Made by a program: the position numbers and the translations under genes. Source: Aggregicoccus sp. 17bor-14 (GTDB lineage: Bacteria > Myxococcota > Myxococcia > Myxococcales > Myxococcaceae). From it: a stretch of 64,000 bases of DNA. Shown one piece after another: positions 33,182 to 42,116 of the stretch. How positions within the stretch are numbered: position 1 is the stretch's first letter; each line of letters begins with the position of its first letter. The stretch covers positions 1-64,000 of the forward strand of contig NZ_VJZZ01000018.1 of assembly GCF_009659535.1 (NCBI RefSeq), given 5' to 3'. The notes below the pieces were generated by a model. It saw only the letters and a list, made by a program, of their open reading frames with translations. It made no database searches and was not told where the DNA came from.

Positions 33182-33448
33182 ATTTCCACCACAGGCTCAC
33201 CGGCCCCCGCCGGACGATGGCACGAGGGAATCGAGCGTCAGCTCGGGCCTCTGCTGGGTGACTTCACAGCGAAGATGGCGCTGCAGACCGCGGCGCTGCG
33301 CAGCGTGAAGCGCCCCGTCGAGACCCTCACCCCCGCCGACATGCCCCTGCTGCTCGAGGGGCTGCGGCCCATGCTCAACACCTTCCTCGGCGCCGCGCGC
33401 GCCAAGACCGTCCTCGAAGAGCTGACGGCCCACCCGGAGAAGCGATGA
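33182..33448 (+). CDS. Small conserved-type hypothetical protein, probable ATT start
   Basis: An 88-residue protein if translation begins at ATT 33182. No ATG or GTG is well placed: the frame opens at 33113, and the first in-frame ATG (33275) would remove a third of the helical domain. GGAGG at 33170-33174 sits exactly seven bases before the ATT, which gives a sensible N-terminus (STTGSPAPAGRWHEGIE). The body is helical (LGPLLGDFTAKMALQTAALRS, DMPLLLEGLRPMLNTFLG). Its stop overlaps the ATG of the next gene (ATGA at 33445), indicating translational coupling. Function is unknown; a regulator or partner of the membrane protein is plausible. Confidence 0.6.
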   Translation: MSTTGSPAPAGRWHEGIERQLGPLLGDFTAKMALQTAALRSVKRPVETLTPADMPLLLEGLRPMLNTFLGAARAKTVLEELTAHPEKR

Positions 33449-34323
33449 CCTCCCGTTTCAACGCCCGCACCGCCGGCGCGCTGTTCGCCGTGCTGATGCT
33501 GCTGCACGCGGGCGCAGTGTTCGTCTCGACCGGCAGCGGCAACCCCGAGCGCCTGCCGCTGGTGCTCCAGCTCGCGGGGCTCGGGGCCTCGCTGCTCGCC
33601 ATCGCCGGCACGCTGCAGGCCGCGCGCGCCTTCGGGCCCGGCGACTACCTGCGCCGCGTGTGGACGCTGTTCTGCGTGTCCTCGGTGCTGCTGCTCGTCG
33701 CCTCCGGCATGCGCGCCGGCTGGATGATCGCGGTGCCCACCGTGTCCTTCGACGCCTCGGCGCTCGCGCCGGTGCGCACGGTGCTGGTGGTGGTGGTCAA
33801 CCTGCTCAACGCGAGCGCCCTGGGCCTGCTCGCGCTCACCTACCGCCGCTCGGGGCTGCGCCCGCCGCGCAGCTGGAAGAGCTACGGGCTGTGGCTGGTG
33901 TGCGCCGTGGTGGCCGCCGCCGCCGTGCTCCCGCCGCTGCGCGCGAACCTCGCGCTCGTCGCCGCGGGCGGCGCCTCGGGCGTCCAGGCGCTCGCGAGCG
34001 TGGTCTCCGCGCTCGGCGACATGGCCGTGATCCTGCTCGTGGCCCCCATCCTGCGCGTCGCGTACATGATGCGCGGCGGGCGGCTCGCCTGGGCGTGGTG
34101 GGCGATGGCCGTCTCCGGCGCGATGTGGATCGTCTACGACGCGCACGCGCCGCTGGGCGCGCTGCTGCCCGGCGGCAGCGAGGGCGCGCTCGCGGCGCTG
34201 CTGCTCGTCAGCCGCACGGCGGGCATCGCGCTCAAGGGCGTCTCCGGCCTGCTGCAGTGCGCGGCGCTCGAGCGCGAGGCGCCTGCGAGCGAGCCCGCGC
34301 CGCATGCCGCCTCCGCGCGCTAG
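33445..34323 (+). CDS. Seven- to eight-helix membrane protein, unknown function
   Basis: A 292-residue inner-membrane protein with about eight hydrophobic segments (for example GALFAVLMLLHAGAVFVS, LVLQLAGLGASLLAIAGTL, VLVVVVNLLNASALGLLAL, WLVCAVVAAAAVLPPL). It ends in a short Ala/Glu/Pro cytoplasmic tail. No transporter motif or catalytic residue is recognised. Its ATG overlaps the stop of the small protein before it, so the two are made together and may form a complex. A hairpin just after the stop (34339-34367) probably ends the transcript. Confidence 0.75.
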   Translation: MTSRFNARTAGALFAVLMLLHAGAVFVSTGSGNPERLPLVLQLAGLGASLLAIAGTLQAARAFGPGDYLRRVWTLFCVSSVLLLVASGMRAGWMIAVPTVSFDASALAPVRTVLVVVVNLLNASALGLLALTYRRSGLRPPRSWKSYGLWLVCAVVAAAAVLPPLRANLALVAAGGASGVQALASVVSALGDMAVILLVAPILRVAYMMRGGRLAWAWWAMAVSGAMWIVYDAHAPLGALLPGGSEGALAALLLVSRTAGIALKGVSGLLQCAALEREAPASEPAPHAASAR

Positions 34324-34338
34324 TCCGCGGTCTGTCGG

Positions 34339-34367
34339 GGCCCCGAGGAGCGCTCGCTCCCGGGGCC
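34339..34367 (+). terminator. Hairpin after the membrane-protein gene
   Basis: GGCCCCG at 34339-34345 pairs with CGGGGCC at 34361-34367, extended inward by GGAG/CTCC. No T-tract follows, so termination strength is uncertain. Confidence 0.5.
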
Positions 34368-34477
34368 TCGCGCTGCGCGCCCGCTGAGCGGCCAGCCAGC
34401 GGGCCTCTTCGATGAGAACAATGGGCGTGCGCTGCGCGCCTGCGCACCGTTTGCGGGCGCGGCCATGAGCGGCGCGC

Positions 34478-34810
34478 ATGCGCGAAGGGAGAGCGGGCAT
34501 GGCGCCGTACCAGGTCAGGGCAGGCAGCGCAGCCTCAGGTCGTCCGGCCGAGCCGAGCACCGCTGCGCCGGGCGACTGCGCGCGACTGCTGCGGCGCACG
34601 GTGCTTCACGCCACTCCCCAGCCCTGCCTGCCGAGCGGAGCGCTGCTGCACCGGCTCGTGGAGACGGTGGAGCTGCAGGGGGCGACCACGGCGCGCGAGT
34701 ACGTCACGCGCACCTACGACTTCACGCTGGGCGCGCTCAGCGAGAGCCGTCACGCGCGCATGCAGGCGGCGCTCGTCGCCCACGCGCGCGCGGCCCGGGT
34801 GCACCGGTGA
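34478..34810 (+). CDS. Small hypothetical protein
   Basis: A 110-residue protein; ATG 34478 or the ATG seven codons later may be the start. The first 30 residues are low complexity (Ala/Gly/Ser/Pro). The rest has a believable helical pattern: CARLLRRTVLHATPQ, LHRLVETVELQGATTAREYV, YDFTLGALSESRHARMQAAL. Third-position GC use is like the neighbours, which favours a real gene. There is no signal peptide or membrane helix. I recognise no family; the single Cys and absence of motifs give no clue to role. Confidence 0.45.
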   Translation: MREGRAGMAPYQVRAGSAASGRPAEPSTAAPGDCARLLRRTVLHATPQPCLPSGALLHRLVETVELQGATTAREYVTRTYDFTLGALSESRHARMQAALVAHARAARVHR

Positions 34811-35026
34811 GCGTGCACCTGGCCGAGGCGCTGGTGCTCGGCGGGCTGCTCTCCTGGCTGGGGCTGCTACGCCCCTGGGAGGGAAGGGTGAAATGGCGAT
34901 GAGAAGACTCTCAGGTGGCGGGGGGCCCTTGCCGCGAGGCCTTCCCGAGCGCCGATGATTCGGGGACCAGGTCCCGCCAGGCCCGGTGCTGTGCGCGGGC
35001 CAGGGGCCTGCGGCGGGGGAAGAGCG

Positions 35027-35731
35027 ATGGCGAGTCCCGGGAGCTGGCGAGTGCAGGCGATGGCCGCAGTGGTGGCGCTGGGTGCGGCGGGCGCGGTCGC
35101 CTTCCGCTGGACGCGGCCGCCGAGACTGGGCGAGGGCGGCGAGGTGCCGCCGGGCCTGCTCGCCCTGGAGCGGGGCGCCGAGGACGCGTACGCGCACGCG
35201 CTCGAGGAGCGGCGAGGCGCGCTGGGCGAGGACTCGGCGAAGGTGGCCGATGCCTGGAACAGCCAGCGCGCGCAGCTCGCCGACATGGGGCTCACGGACC
35301 TGCAGCTCACCGCCATGGACGCCGCGGTGCGCGACTTCCAGCGCGCGGTGGGAGCGCGCGCAGGCGCGCTCGAGCTGGCGCGCGCCGCCAACGCGCTCGC
35401 CGCCCCGATGGACGGCTTCTTCCGCCCCTTCCTTCCCCGCGCGCCCGCCGGGCTGCTCACGCTCGAGTACGCCGCGCGCGAGCAGGTGCTGGATGCGCGC
35501 GCGAAGGACCTCGCGCGCGCGCGGCGCTCGCAGGCGGCGCTCGCGCGCGCGTGGGCCGAGCTGTGCGCGCGCGCCCCGCAGGCCGCGGGCAGCCGCGCAG
35601 GGCGCGACTTCGAGGCCGGGCTCGCGCAGCTGCGCGCGGCGATCGACGCGGGAGACGTTGCCGCGCTCGAGGCCGCGGCGCAGCGCGCGCTCGCGCACGC
35701 CGGCGCGCTCGAGCGGGAGCTCGCGCAGTGA
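35027..35731 (+). CDS. Membrane-anchored helical hypothetical protein
   Basis: A 234-residue protein from ATG 35027, with GGGGGAAGAG just upstream. It has one N-terminal hydrophobic segment (MAAVVALGAAGAVAF, residues 10-24) that could be an anchor or uncleaved signal. The remainder is a long, charged, all-helical region (LLALERGAEDAYAHALEERRGAL, VADAWNSQRAQLADMGL, LEAAAQRALAHAGALERELAQ), suggesting a periplasmic helical bundle. The stop overlaps the GTG of the glycosyltransferase gene that follows (GTGA), so expression is coupled. Function is unknown; a partner of that enzyme is a fair guess. Confidence 0.65.
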   Translation: MASPGSWRVQAMAAVVALGAAGAVAFRWTRPPRLGEGGEVPPGLLALERGAEDAYAHALEERRGALGEDSAKVADAWNSQRAQLADMGLTDLQLTAMDAAVRDFQRAVGARAGALELARAANALAAPMDGFFRPFLPRAPAGLLTLEYAAREQVLDARAKDLARARRSQAALARAWAELCARAPQAAGSRAGRDFEAGLAQLRAAIDAGDVAALEAAAQRALAHAGALERELAQ

Positions 35732-37302
35732 GGCCGCTCCCGCAGGAGGCCGCGCCCTCTGCCCCGCCGCAGCCCGCGTGGGGCCGGCTCGTCCTCTGGG
35801 GCACGGCGCTGCTCACGCTGCTGCGGCTCGCCTACGCGGGGCGCGTGGACCTGGCGCCGCAGGAGGCCTATTACTGGCAGTACGCGCGCCACCTGGACCT
35901 CTCGTACTTCGACCACCCGCCGCTCAGCGCCTGGCTCATCTGGGCGAGCACGCGGCTGCTGGGGAGCACCGAGCGCGGCGTGCGGCTGCCCGCGCTGCTG
36001 TGCGGCGCGGGGCTCACCCTGCTCGTCTACCACCTGGGCGCGCGGCTCTTCAGCCCGCGCGCCGGCGCGCTCGCGGCGCTGGGGGCGAGCTGCACCGTAC
36101 TCTTCGGCCTGGGCGCGGTGGTGGTGACGCCAGACGTGCCGCTCGCGCTCGCCTGGGCCGCGGCGCTGTGCGTGCTGTGCGAGCTGGTGCTGCCGGACGG
36201 CAAGGGCCCGGGGCCCTGGGGCGCGCGCTGGCTGCTGCTGGGGCTGTGCTGCGGGCTCGCGATGCTCAGCAAGTACACGGGCGCGCTGCTGCTCTTGCAG
36301 GGGCTGCTCACGGCGCTGTGGCTGCCGCGCGGGCGCGCCGCGCTGCGCACGCCGGCGCCCTACCTCGCGGCAGCGCTCGCGCTGCTCGTCTTCAGCCCGG
36401 TGCTCGTGTGGAACGCGCGCCACGGCTGGGCCTCCTTCGCCTTCCAGTCCTCGGGGCGCCTCGCCACGGTGCACGGGCTGCAGCCGCACCTGCTGGGCCG
36501 CTACGTGGGGCTGCAGGCGCTGGGCGTGGGCCCGCTGCTCTACCTCGCGCTGTGGGCCGCGGCGCCCGCGCTGCTGTGGCGCGCCGTGCGCGGGGAGGCG
36601 CGCGCGCGGCTGCTCGCGCTCGCGAGCCTGCCGGGGCTGCTGCTCTTCAGCGCTGTGAGTCCGCTGCACTGGGTGAAGCTCAACTGGGTGGGCCCGGTGT
36701 ACCTGGGCCTGATGCTGGCAGTGGCGGGCGCGTGGGACGCGGGCTGGGCGCGGCCGCGGGTGCGCGCGGGGGCGCTCGCGTGCCTCGCCACGGGCGCGCT
36801 GCTCACGCTGGGCATGTACCTGATGCCGCTGGTGCCGGCCGTGCCCTTCCACGAGCGCGACAACCTGGTGAGCGGCTGGCGGCAGCTCGCGGCCGGGGTG
36901 GCGGCGCAGCAGCGGCCCGGGGAGCCTGCCCCGCTCGTCATCGGCTGGGGCTACAAGACCGCGAGCGAGCTCGCGTTCTACCTGCCCGGGCAGCCCCTCA
37001 CGGACTCGGACGGCGCCCTCGGCGGGGCGGGCCTCGCCTACGACGGCTGGCAGCCGCAGGGCGCCGAGCCGCGCACCGCGCTGGTGGTGGCGGACGAGCG
37101 CCAGCCCCTGCACGACGCGCTCGCGCGCCTGCAGCCGCACTGCGCGCGCGTGGAGCCGCTCGCGCCGGTGGATACCTTCCGTGGCGAGCACCCGGTCACG
37201 CGCTACCAGCTCTGGCGCTGCGAGGGCTGGAGGCGCGCGCCGGGCGCCGTCCTCCCGGCGGGGCCCGTGGGGCCCATCGTCGCGCACGCGCCGGCGCCCT
37301 AG
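35728..37302 (+). CDS. GT39/ArnT-like polyprenyl-linked glycosyltransferase
   Basis: A 524-residue polytopic membrane enzyme starting at GTG 35728, overlapping the previous stop. The first external loop has the GT-C signature LAPQEAYYWQYARHLDLSYFDHPPLSAWL near 45-75, with the catalytic acidic residue and the DHPP motif found in PMT/ArnT-type transferases. About ten to twelve helices follow and a soluble C-terminal domain from about residue 385 (HERDNLVSGWRQLAAGV, VIGWGYKTASELAFYLPG). Such enzymes use undecaprenyl- or dolichol-phosphate sugars to modify lipid A or proteins in the periplasm. Substrate is unknown. It is convergent with a GT4 gene, their stops overlapping by four bases. Confidence 0.88.
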   Translation: MRPLPQEAAPSAPPQPAWGRLVLWGTALLTLLRLAYAGRVDLAPQEAYYWQYARHLDLSYFDHPPLSAWLIWASTRLLGSTERGVRLPALLCGAGLTLLVYHLGARLFSPRAGALAALGASCTVLFGLGAVVVTPDVPLALAWAAALCVLCELVLPDGKGPGPWGARWLLLGLCCGLAMLSKYTGALLLLQGLLTALWLPRGRAALRTPAPYLAAALALLVFSPVLVWNARHGWASFAFQSSGRLATVHGLQPHLLGRYVGLQALGVGPLLYLALWAAAPALLWRAVRGEARARLLALASLPGLLLFSAVSPLHWVKLNWVGPVYLGLMLAVAGAWDAGWARPRVRAGALACLATGALLTLGMYLMPLVPAVPFHERDNLVSGWRQLAAGVAAQQRPGEPAPLVIGWGYKTASELAFYLPGQPLTDSDGALGGAGLAYDGWQPQGAEPRTALVVADERQPLHDALARLQPHCARVEPLAPVDTFRGEHPVTRYQLWRCEGWRRAPGAVLPAGPVGPIVAHAPAP

Positions 37303-38486
37303 CCCACGGACTCCTGCGCCCAGCGCAGGGCGGGTGCGGCCTGCCCCCGCGCCACCTGCTGGTAGAGCAGGTCGTGGCGGGCCACCAGTTGCTCGAGCGA
37401 GAGCGCGCGCTCCACGAAGCGCCGGGCCTCGGCGCCCAAGCGGTGCGCGAGAGGCGGGTCCACGAGCAGGCGGCGCAGGGCGGCCGCGAGCTGCGCGGGC
37501 TCGTGGGGCGGCACCAGCAGGCCGCGCTGTCCGTCCAGGACGAGGTCCGGGTTGCCGCCCACGCGGGTGACCACCATGGCGCGCCCTGCCGCCATCCCCT
37601 CCATCACCGCGTTGGACATCCCCTCCGCCGAGGAGCAGAGCACGCCGAAGGAGGCGCGCGCATAGAGCGCCGGGACGTCCGCGCGCATGCCGAGGAAGTG
37701 GGCCCACCCGCGCAGCCCCAGCTGCGCGCCCAGCTGCTCGAGCGCGGTCCTGCGCCAGCCATCTCCCACGAGGAAGGCGTGCAGCCGCACGCCGTTGCTG
37801 CGCAAGAGACAGAGCGCCTGCAGCAGGTCCTCCTGCCGCTTCACCGGGTGGTGCATGTTCGCCACGTGCAGCACCACGGGGTCGCCGCCGGTGAGGGGCA
37901 GGGGCGCCTGCAGCCCGGCCGCCACCCGCGCATCGAAGCGGGCGAGGTCCAGCCCATTGGGGATGACGCTCACCCGCTCGGAGGGCAGGTGCTCCTCGGT
38001 GAGGAGCTGCGTGCGGATGGCCTCGGCGTTGACCACCACGTGGTCGGCGAGGCGGGTGAGCTGGGCGTGCACCGCGCGGCGCGCGCGCCCGTGCCAGTGC
38101 GCGAGGTCCAGCCGCCCCACGATGACCTTCACCCCGGTGAGCCGGCAGGCGGGCACCGCGAGGCTCGTCGCGTAGAAGTCGTGCACGTGCACCAGGTCCA
38201 CCTGCTGGCGCCGCAGCCAGCTCGCGAGCCGCCCCACCTGCAGCGCGGTGTTGGCCTGGGCGAGGGAGCCGTTGAGCGGGAAGGCCTCGGGCTCGTGCCC
38301 GAGCCGGCGCACCGCCTCCAGCAGCGGGCCGCCCGCCTGCAGCACGCAGACCTGGAGCTGGTAGCGCGCGGGCAGCGCACGCATCAACTCCACCGCCTGC
38401 ACCTCCGTGCCGCCAACGTGGAAGGAGCGCAGGAACTGCACGAGCCTCAGCGGCCGCTGCGGGCGGCCTGCCCCCTCAAGCGCCAT
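37299..38486 (-). CDS. GT4-family glycosyltransferase (GT-B fold)
   Basis: A 395-residue cytoplasmic enzyme from ATG 38486. N-terminal domain: LVQFLRSFHVGGTEVQAVELMRAL with the glycine-rich acceptor loop, and DLVHVHDFYATSLAVPACRLTGVKVI. C-terminal donor domain: VIPNGLDLARF near 198-208, VGDGWRRTALEQ, and the nucleotide-sugar site CSSAEGMSNAVMEGMAAGRAMVVTRVGGNPDLV near 285-320, which has the E-x7-E pattern (here EGMSNAVME). It would add a sugar to a lipid-linked or polysaccharide acceptor in capsule, LPS or O-antigen synthesis. No polymer cluster surrounds it; only the GT39-like gene is adjacent, on the other strand. Confidence 0.9.
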   Translation of the reverse strand: MALEGAGRPQRPLRLVQFLRSFHVGGTEVQAVELMRALPARYQLQVCVLQAGGPLLEAVRRLGHEPEAFPLNGSLAQANTALQVGRLASWLRRQQVDLVHVHDFYATSLAVPACRLTGVKVIVGRLDLAHWHGRARRAVHAQLTRLADHVVVNAEAIRTQLLTEEHLPSERVSVIPNGLDLARFDARVAAGLQAPLPLTGGDPVVLHVANMHHPVKRQEDLLQALCLLRSNGVRLHAFLVGDGWRRTALEQLGAQLGLRGWAHFLGMRADVPALYARASFGVLCSSAEGMSNAVMEGMAAGRAMVVTRVGGNPDLVLDGQRGLLVPPHEPAQLAAALRRLLVDPPLAHRLGAEARRFVERALSLEQLVARHDLLYQQVARGQAAPALRWAQESVG

Positions 38487-38758
38487 GGGGTGCGGCCTCC
38501 CGGCCCGTGCGTACAGCGTGTTCGTCCACCATCTCCACCTCCACGCCCGCAGCTCAGCAGGGGCCGTGCCAACGGCACGCGCCGCGGCCCCCGACGGGTT
38601 CTCCGAGGGCGGAGCCGCCTCTGCGCGTGCGGGGTCCAAGCCGCGCGAGGTGCCTCTCTGGGCAGGCGCATCGTCAGCGTGGGACGCAGGCGCCGCTGCG
38701 GCAGCAAAGCGCTGCCCTGTGCGGGGCGCGGTGGGCCGCAGCGCCGCGAGCCCGGCTG

Positions 38759-39868
38759 CTAGGAGAGCGCGGCGGGCCGCGGCAGCAGCAGCACGAAGCG
38801 CCCGCCGCCTCCAGGCGCGGCCTCGTAGTGCAAGGAGCCGCCGTGTACCTCGGCGAAGGCGCGCGAGATGGCGAGGCCCAGCCCCGTGCCCTCGCCGGTG
38901 CGCGAGGGGTCCGCGCGCGCGAAGCGCTCGAAGAGCCGCGGCTGGAAGGACTCCGGCACCCCCGCACCGTCGTCCTGCACCGCGAGCCGGGCGTGCGCGC
39001 CCTCCAGGCCCGTCTCGACCACCACCTGGCTGCGGCAGTGGCGCACGGCGTTGGCGAGCAGGTTCTCCAGCAGCCGCCCCAAGAGCAGCGGGTCCGCGGC
39101 CACCTCCGTGGGCTCGCCCTGCACCCGCACCTGCACGTCGGGGCGCTGCAGGGCGGCGTGCTGCCGGGCGCGCGCGGCGCCCTGCTCGGCGAGCGCCCGC
39201 AGGTCCAGCGGCACCCGGTCCGCCAGCAGCTGCCCCGAGTCCGCGCGGGCGAGCGTGAGCAGCGAGTCGACGAGCGCGGCGAGGTGGCGGCCCTCGGCGT
39301 GGACGCGCCCCAGCGTGCGCGCGTAGTCCTGCGCCGTGCGCTCGTGGCGCAGCGTGACCTCGGCCTCGCCGATGAGCACGGTGAGCGGCGTGCGCAGCTC
39401 GTGCGCCGCGTCCGCCGTGAAGCGCTGCGTGCGCGCGAGCGCCTCGCGCGTCTGGGTGAGCAGCAGGTTCAGCGTCGCGGCGAGCTCGTCCCACTCGTCC
39501 CCCGTGCCCTGCACCGGCAGCGTGAGGTCCAGCGTGGAGGCGTGCGCGGCGCGGGCGCGGCGGGTGGCCTCGCGCATCGGCGAGAGCGCCTGGTGCGCGA
39601 GCGCGCGCCCCACCGCCACTGCCCCCGCCAGCGCGAGCGGCCCGGCGATGGCCATGGCGCCCAGCACGGGCCACACGTCCTCCATCGGCGCCTCGTGCGG
39701 CTCCTGCACCTGCGTCTCGGCCTCCTCGCGGCGCTCCTGCCAGTCGTCCAGCACGAGCACCACGACCACCGTCGCCGCGAACAGCAGCAGCGTGACCAGC
39801 ACCGCGCCGGAGAAGAAGAGCGTGAGCCGCGTGCGCAGGGTCGAGGGGCGCTTCGACCGCTGCCTCAA
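38759..39868 (-). CDS. Two-component sensor histidine kinase (OmpR-partner type)
   Basis: A 369-residue inner-membrane kinase. It starts at TTG 39868, which overlaps the stop of the response-regulator gene (TTGA), so the two are translationally coupled. Two membrane helices (18-40 and 65-90) bracket a very short periplasmic loop of about 25 acidic residues. HAMP follows (about 88-145), then HisKA FTADAAHELRTPLTVL (His156) and HATPase with LLENLLANAVRHC, DDGAGVPESFQPRLFERFARAD and GTGLGLAISRAFAEVHGG. The loop is too small for a ligand domain, so it may sense within the membrane or through a partner. No target genes are evident nearby. Confidence 0.9.
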   Translation of the reverse strand: MRQRSKRPSTLRTRLTLFFSGAVLVTLLLFAATVVVVLVLDDWQERREEAETQVQEPHEAPMEDVWPVLGAMAIAGPLALAGAVAVGRALAHQALSPMREATRRARAAHASTLDLTLPVQGTGDEWDELAATLNLLLTQTREALARTQRFTADAAHELRTPLTVLIGEAEVTLRHERTAQDYARTLGRVHAEGRHLAALVDSLLTLARADSGQLLADRVPLDLRALAEQGAARARQHAALQRPDVQVRVQGEPTEVAADPLLLGRLLENLLANAVRHCRSQVVVETGLEGAHARLAVQDDGAGVPESFQPRLFERFARADPSRTGEGTGLGLAISRAFAEVHGGSLHYEAAPGGGGRFVLLLPRPAALS

Positions 39869-40539
39869 GGCGCGCTCCGCAGCACGTAGCCCACGCCGCG
39901 CACGGTGTGGATGAGGCGCGCGCCGAAGGGCTCGTCCACCTTGGCGCGCAGGTAGCGGATGTAGACCTCCACCACGTTGGAGAAGGTCTCGAAGTCGTGC
40001 TCCCACACGGCCTGCACGATGCGCGTGCGGCTCACCACCTCGCCGGCGTGCTCGAGCAGGAACTGCAGCAGCGAGAACTCGCGCGCGGTGAGACTCAGCT
40101 CCACGCCGGCGCGCAGCACCTTGCGGCTCACCGGGTCCAGCACCAGGTCCGCGTAGCTGAGCCGCGTGGTGACGCGCTGCGAGGCGCGCCGGGTGACGGC
40201 GCGCACGCGCGCGAGCAGCTCCTCGAAGGCGAAGGGCTTCACCAGGTAGTCGTCCGCCCCCGCGTTGAGCGCCGCCACGCGGTCCGCCACCGCGTCGCGC
40301 GCGGTGAGCATCACCACCGGCGTCACGTCCTGGCGTGCGCGCATCGCCTTGAGCAGCTCCAGGCCCGGCAGCCCCGGCAGCATCCAGTCCAGCAGCACCA
40401 GCTCGAAGCGCTCGGCGCGCAGCAGCGCGTCCGCCTCGGCGCCATCCGCGCACTCGCGCACGAGGAAGCCCTCCTCGCCCAGGCCGCGCGCGATGAAGGC
40501 GCGCACGCGAAGCTCATCCTCGACGACGAGCAGGGACAT
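39865..40539 (-). CDS. OmpR/PhoB-family response regulator
   Basis: A 224-residue regulator from ATG 40539. The receiver domain (3-115) has the acidic pair Glu7/Asp8 (VVEDEL), phospho-acceptor Asp51 in LLDWMLPG, Thr79 in VVMLTARD and Lys101 in DDYLVKPF. A winged-helix DNA-binding domain follows (130-222), with LTAREFSLLQFLLEHAGEVVSR and the recognition helix region SNVVEVYIRYLRAKVDEP, ending TVRGVGYVLR. It pairs with the kinase encoded immediately downstream. The region upstream (40540-40835) is divergent towards a lipoprotein gene and should hold its promoter. Confidence 0.95.
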   Translation of the reverse strand: MSLLVVEDELRVRAFIARGLGEEGFLVRECADGAEADALLRAERFELVLLDWMLPGLPGLELLKAMRARQDVTPVVMLTARDAVADRVAALNAGADDYLVKPFAFEELLARVRAVTRRASQRVTTRLSYADLVLDPVSRKVLRAGVELSLTAREFSLLQFLLEHAGEVVSRTRIVQAVWEHDFETFSNVVEVYIRYLRAKVDEPFGARLIHTVRGVGYVLRSAP

Positions 40540-40835
40540 GGCCGCGGGTGTAGCACGCCCACCGCGCGCGCACAGGGAGCTGAGGAGGCTCTCATCTGCT
40601 CGCGAACGCGCGCCCGGGCCGGCTCCACCGCAGGGCATCCGACCAGCCGGGCCGCGATGAGGGGCCTCTCATCCGCGCCTCATCCGGGCCCCGCTGCGGA
40701 AGAGGCGGGGGCACACCCGGGTTGCGACCGTCCCGAACGCAGCAGGGCCCGGTGACCGGGCACGGATTCCCCCGTGTCCCCACCCGCCCGCTGCGCGCGG
40801 CTCCCCCCTCCCCACCTCCCCGGAGCATCCTCCCC

Positions 40836-42026
40836 ATGCCCCTCCCCCCGTTCTCCGTCCCCTCCCTGCGCGCGCGCCCCGCGCTCCGCTGCGCACTCGC
40901 GCTGCTGCTGTGCGCCCTGGCCGCGTGTGGCAGCCCCGACGACACTCTGGACCCGGGTACGCCCGGCGGAGCACCCACCTCCGCGGGCCAGGCGGCGCAG
41001 CCCGGCACGGGAGGCGCCGCACCGGATGCGGGCAGCGGCAGCGCAGCGACGAGCCCGGGCAGCCCGGGCGCGGTGAGCGCGGCGGCGCCCGCGGGCTCCC
41101 TGGTGAAGCGGCTGCAGGCCCAGCCGATGGCGGCCTCCGGCAGCGAGGGCTGGCTGGCGCCCACCGCGCTGCAGCTGCACGCCTTCGCGCAGGCGCTGGC
41201 GGCGCTGCTGGACGCGCCAGGCTCCGCGCAGGCGCGCCAGGAGCTCGCGCAGCTGGGCTTCTCCACCGCGGACTTCCGCGACAGCGCCAGCGGCACCCCG
41301 CTGCTGCTGGTGGAGGACGCGGCGCAGGCGCGCGGCGCGGGCACCGTGGTGCTCAACCTCGCCCCCGCGCGCGACCTGTGGCTGGAGGCGCCGCACGCCA
41401 CGTCCGACACCGGCACGGGGGACGAGGCGGCGCGGCTGCTCGTCTCGCTCGGCGCGCGGGCGCTGGTGGTGACGGGCGCGGACCGCTGCGCCTCCGCGGC
41501 GCTCACCCCCTGCACCGCGGGCGCGACGAGCGCGTGCGGCGGGCAGCTGCGCGTGTCGGACGCGGCGCACTACACGGAGAACTTCTTCACCGCCGCGCAC
41601 CGCGCCCTGCGCGCGGCGCTGCCGCACACGCCCGCGCTCAGCGTGCACGGCTTCGTCACCGGCGGCACCGAGGCCGCGGTGGTGAGCGACGGCACCCGGG
41701 CGTCCGCCGCCCCGGGCGCGCTCACCCTGCGCGTGCGCGACGCGCTCAACCACCGCCTCCCCCAGGGCCGCGCCACCTCGTGCAACGACCCCGCGGACAC
41801 CGCGTACCGCCCCCTGTGCGCCACTACCAACGTGCAGGGGCGCATCGACAACGGGGCCGCGGACGCCTGCCTGCAGGGGGCGGGGAGCGCCTCGGGTCTC
41901 TTCCTCCACGTGGAGCAGGCGCCCGCGCTGCGGCGCGCCGGCGCCAGCGAGGACGCGGTGGAGGCCGCACTGATGGACAGCTTCACGTGCAGCCTGCCGG
42001 GCCCGGCGCGCGGCTGCGGCGCGTAG
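40836..42026 (+). CDS. Exported lipoprotein with possible hydrolase-like domain
   Basis: A 396-residue protein from ATG 40836. The signal (ALRCALALLLCALAAC) ends in lipobox LAAC near residue 30. A Gly/Ala/Pro/Ser-rich linker runs to about 80. A folded domain follows, with VVLNLAPARDLWLEAPHATSDTGTGDEAARLL near 175-205, ALVVTGADRC, AAHYTENFFTAAHRALRAAL and ALSVHGFVTGG. The arrangement of APHATSDTGTG, HYTxNFFxAAH and VHGF recalls metal-dependent peptidases or amidohydrolases of the N-formylglutamate or poly-gamma-glutamate type, but I cannot assign it. Five to six Cys in the second half may form disulphides. Divergent from the OmpR-type regulator. Confidence 0.65.
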   Translation: MPLPPFSVPSLRARPALRCALALLLCALAACGSPDDTLDPGTPGGAPTSAGQAAQPGTGGAAPDAGSGSAATSPGSPGAVSAAAPAGSLVKRLQAQPMAASGSEGWLAPTALQLHAFAQALAALLDAPGSAQARQELAQLGFSTADFRDSASGTPLLLVEDAAQARGAGTVVLNLAPARDLWLEAPHATSDTGTGDEAARLLVSLGARALVVTGADRCASAALTPCTAGATSACGGQLRVSDAAHYTENFFTAAHRALRAALPHTPALSVHGFVTGGTEAAVVSDGTRASAAPGALTLRVRDALNHRLPQGRATSCNDPADTAYRPLCATTNVQGRIDNGAADACLQGAGSASGLFLHVEQAPALRRAGASEDAVEAALMDSFTCSLPGPARGCGA

Positions 42027-42116
42027 GTGCACACATTGGAGTCTTCTCATCCGATCCGGCGTGCGGTGCGGAGTGCGCCCACGCATCCTGTTCGGCGAGA
42101 GGGGCTCGAACCCGGG

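Noticed and set aside
34807..34902. 31-residue frame after the small hypothetical gene (GTGA overlap)
   Set aside because: It has a short hydrophobic run but no further support; too short and unsupported to call a gene.
38560..38605. CCGTGCC/GGCACGC hairpin between the GT4 and kinase genes as an RNA gene
   Set aside because: A simple GC-rich hairpin with no conserved motif; expected by chance at this base composition.
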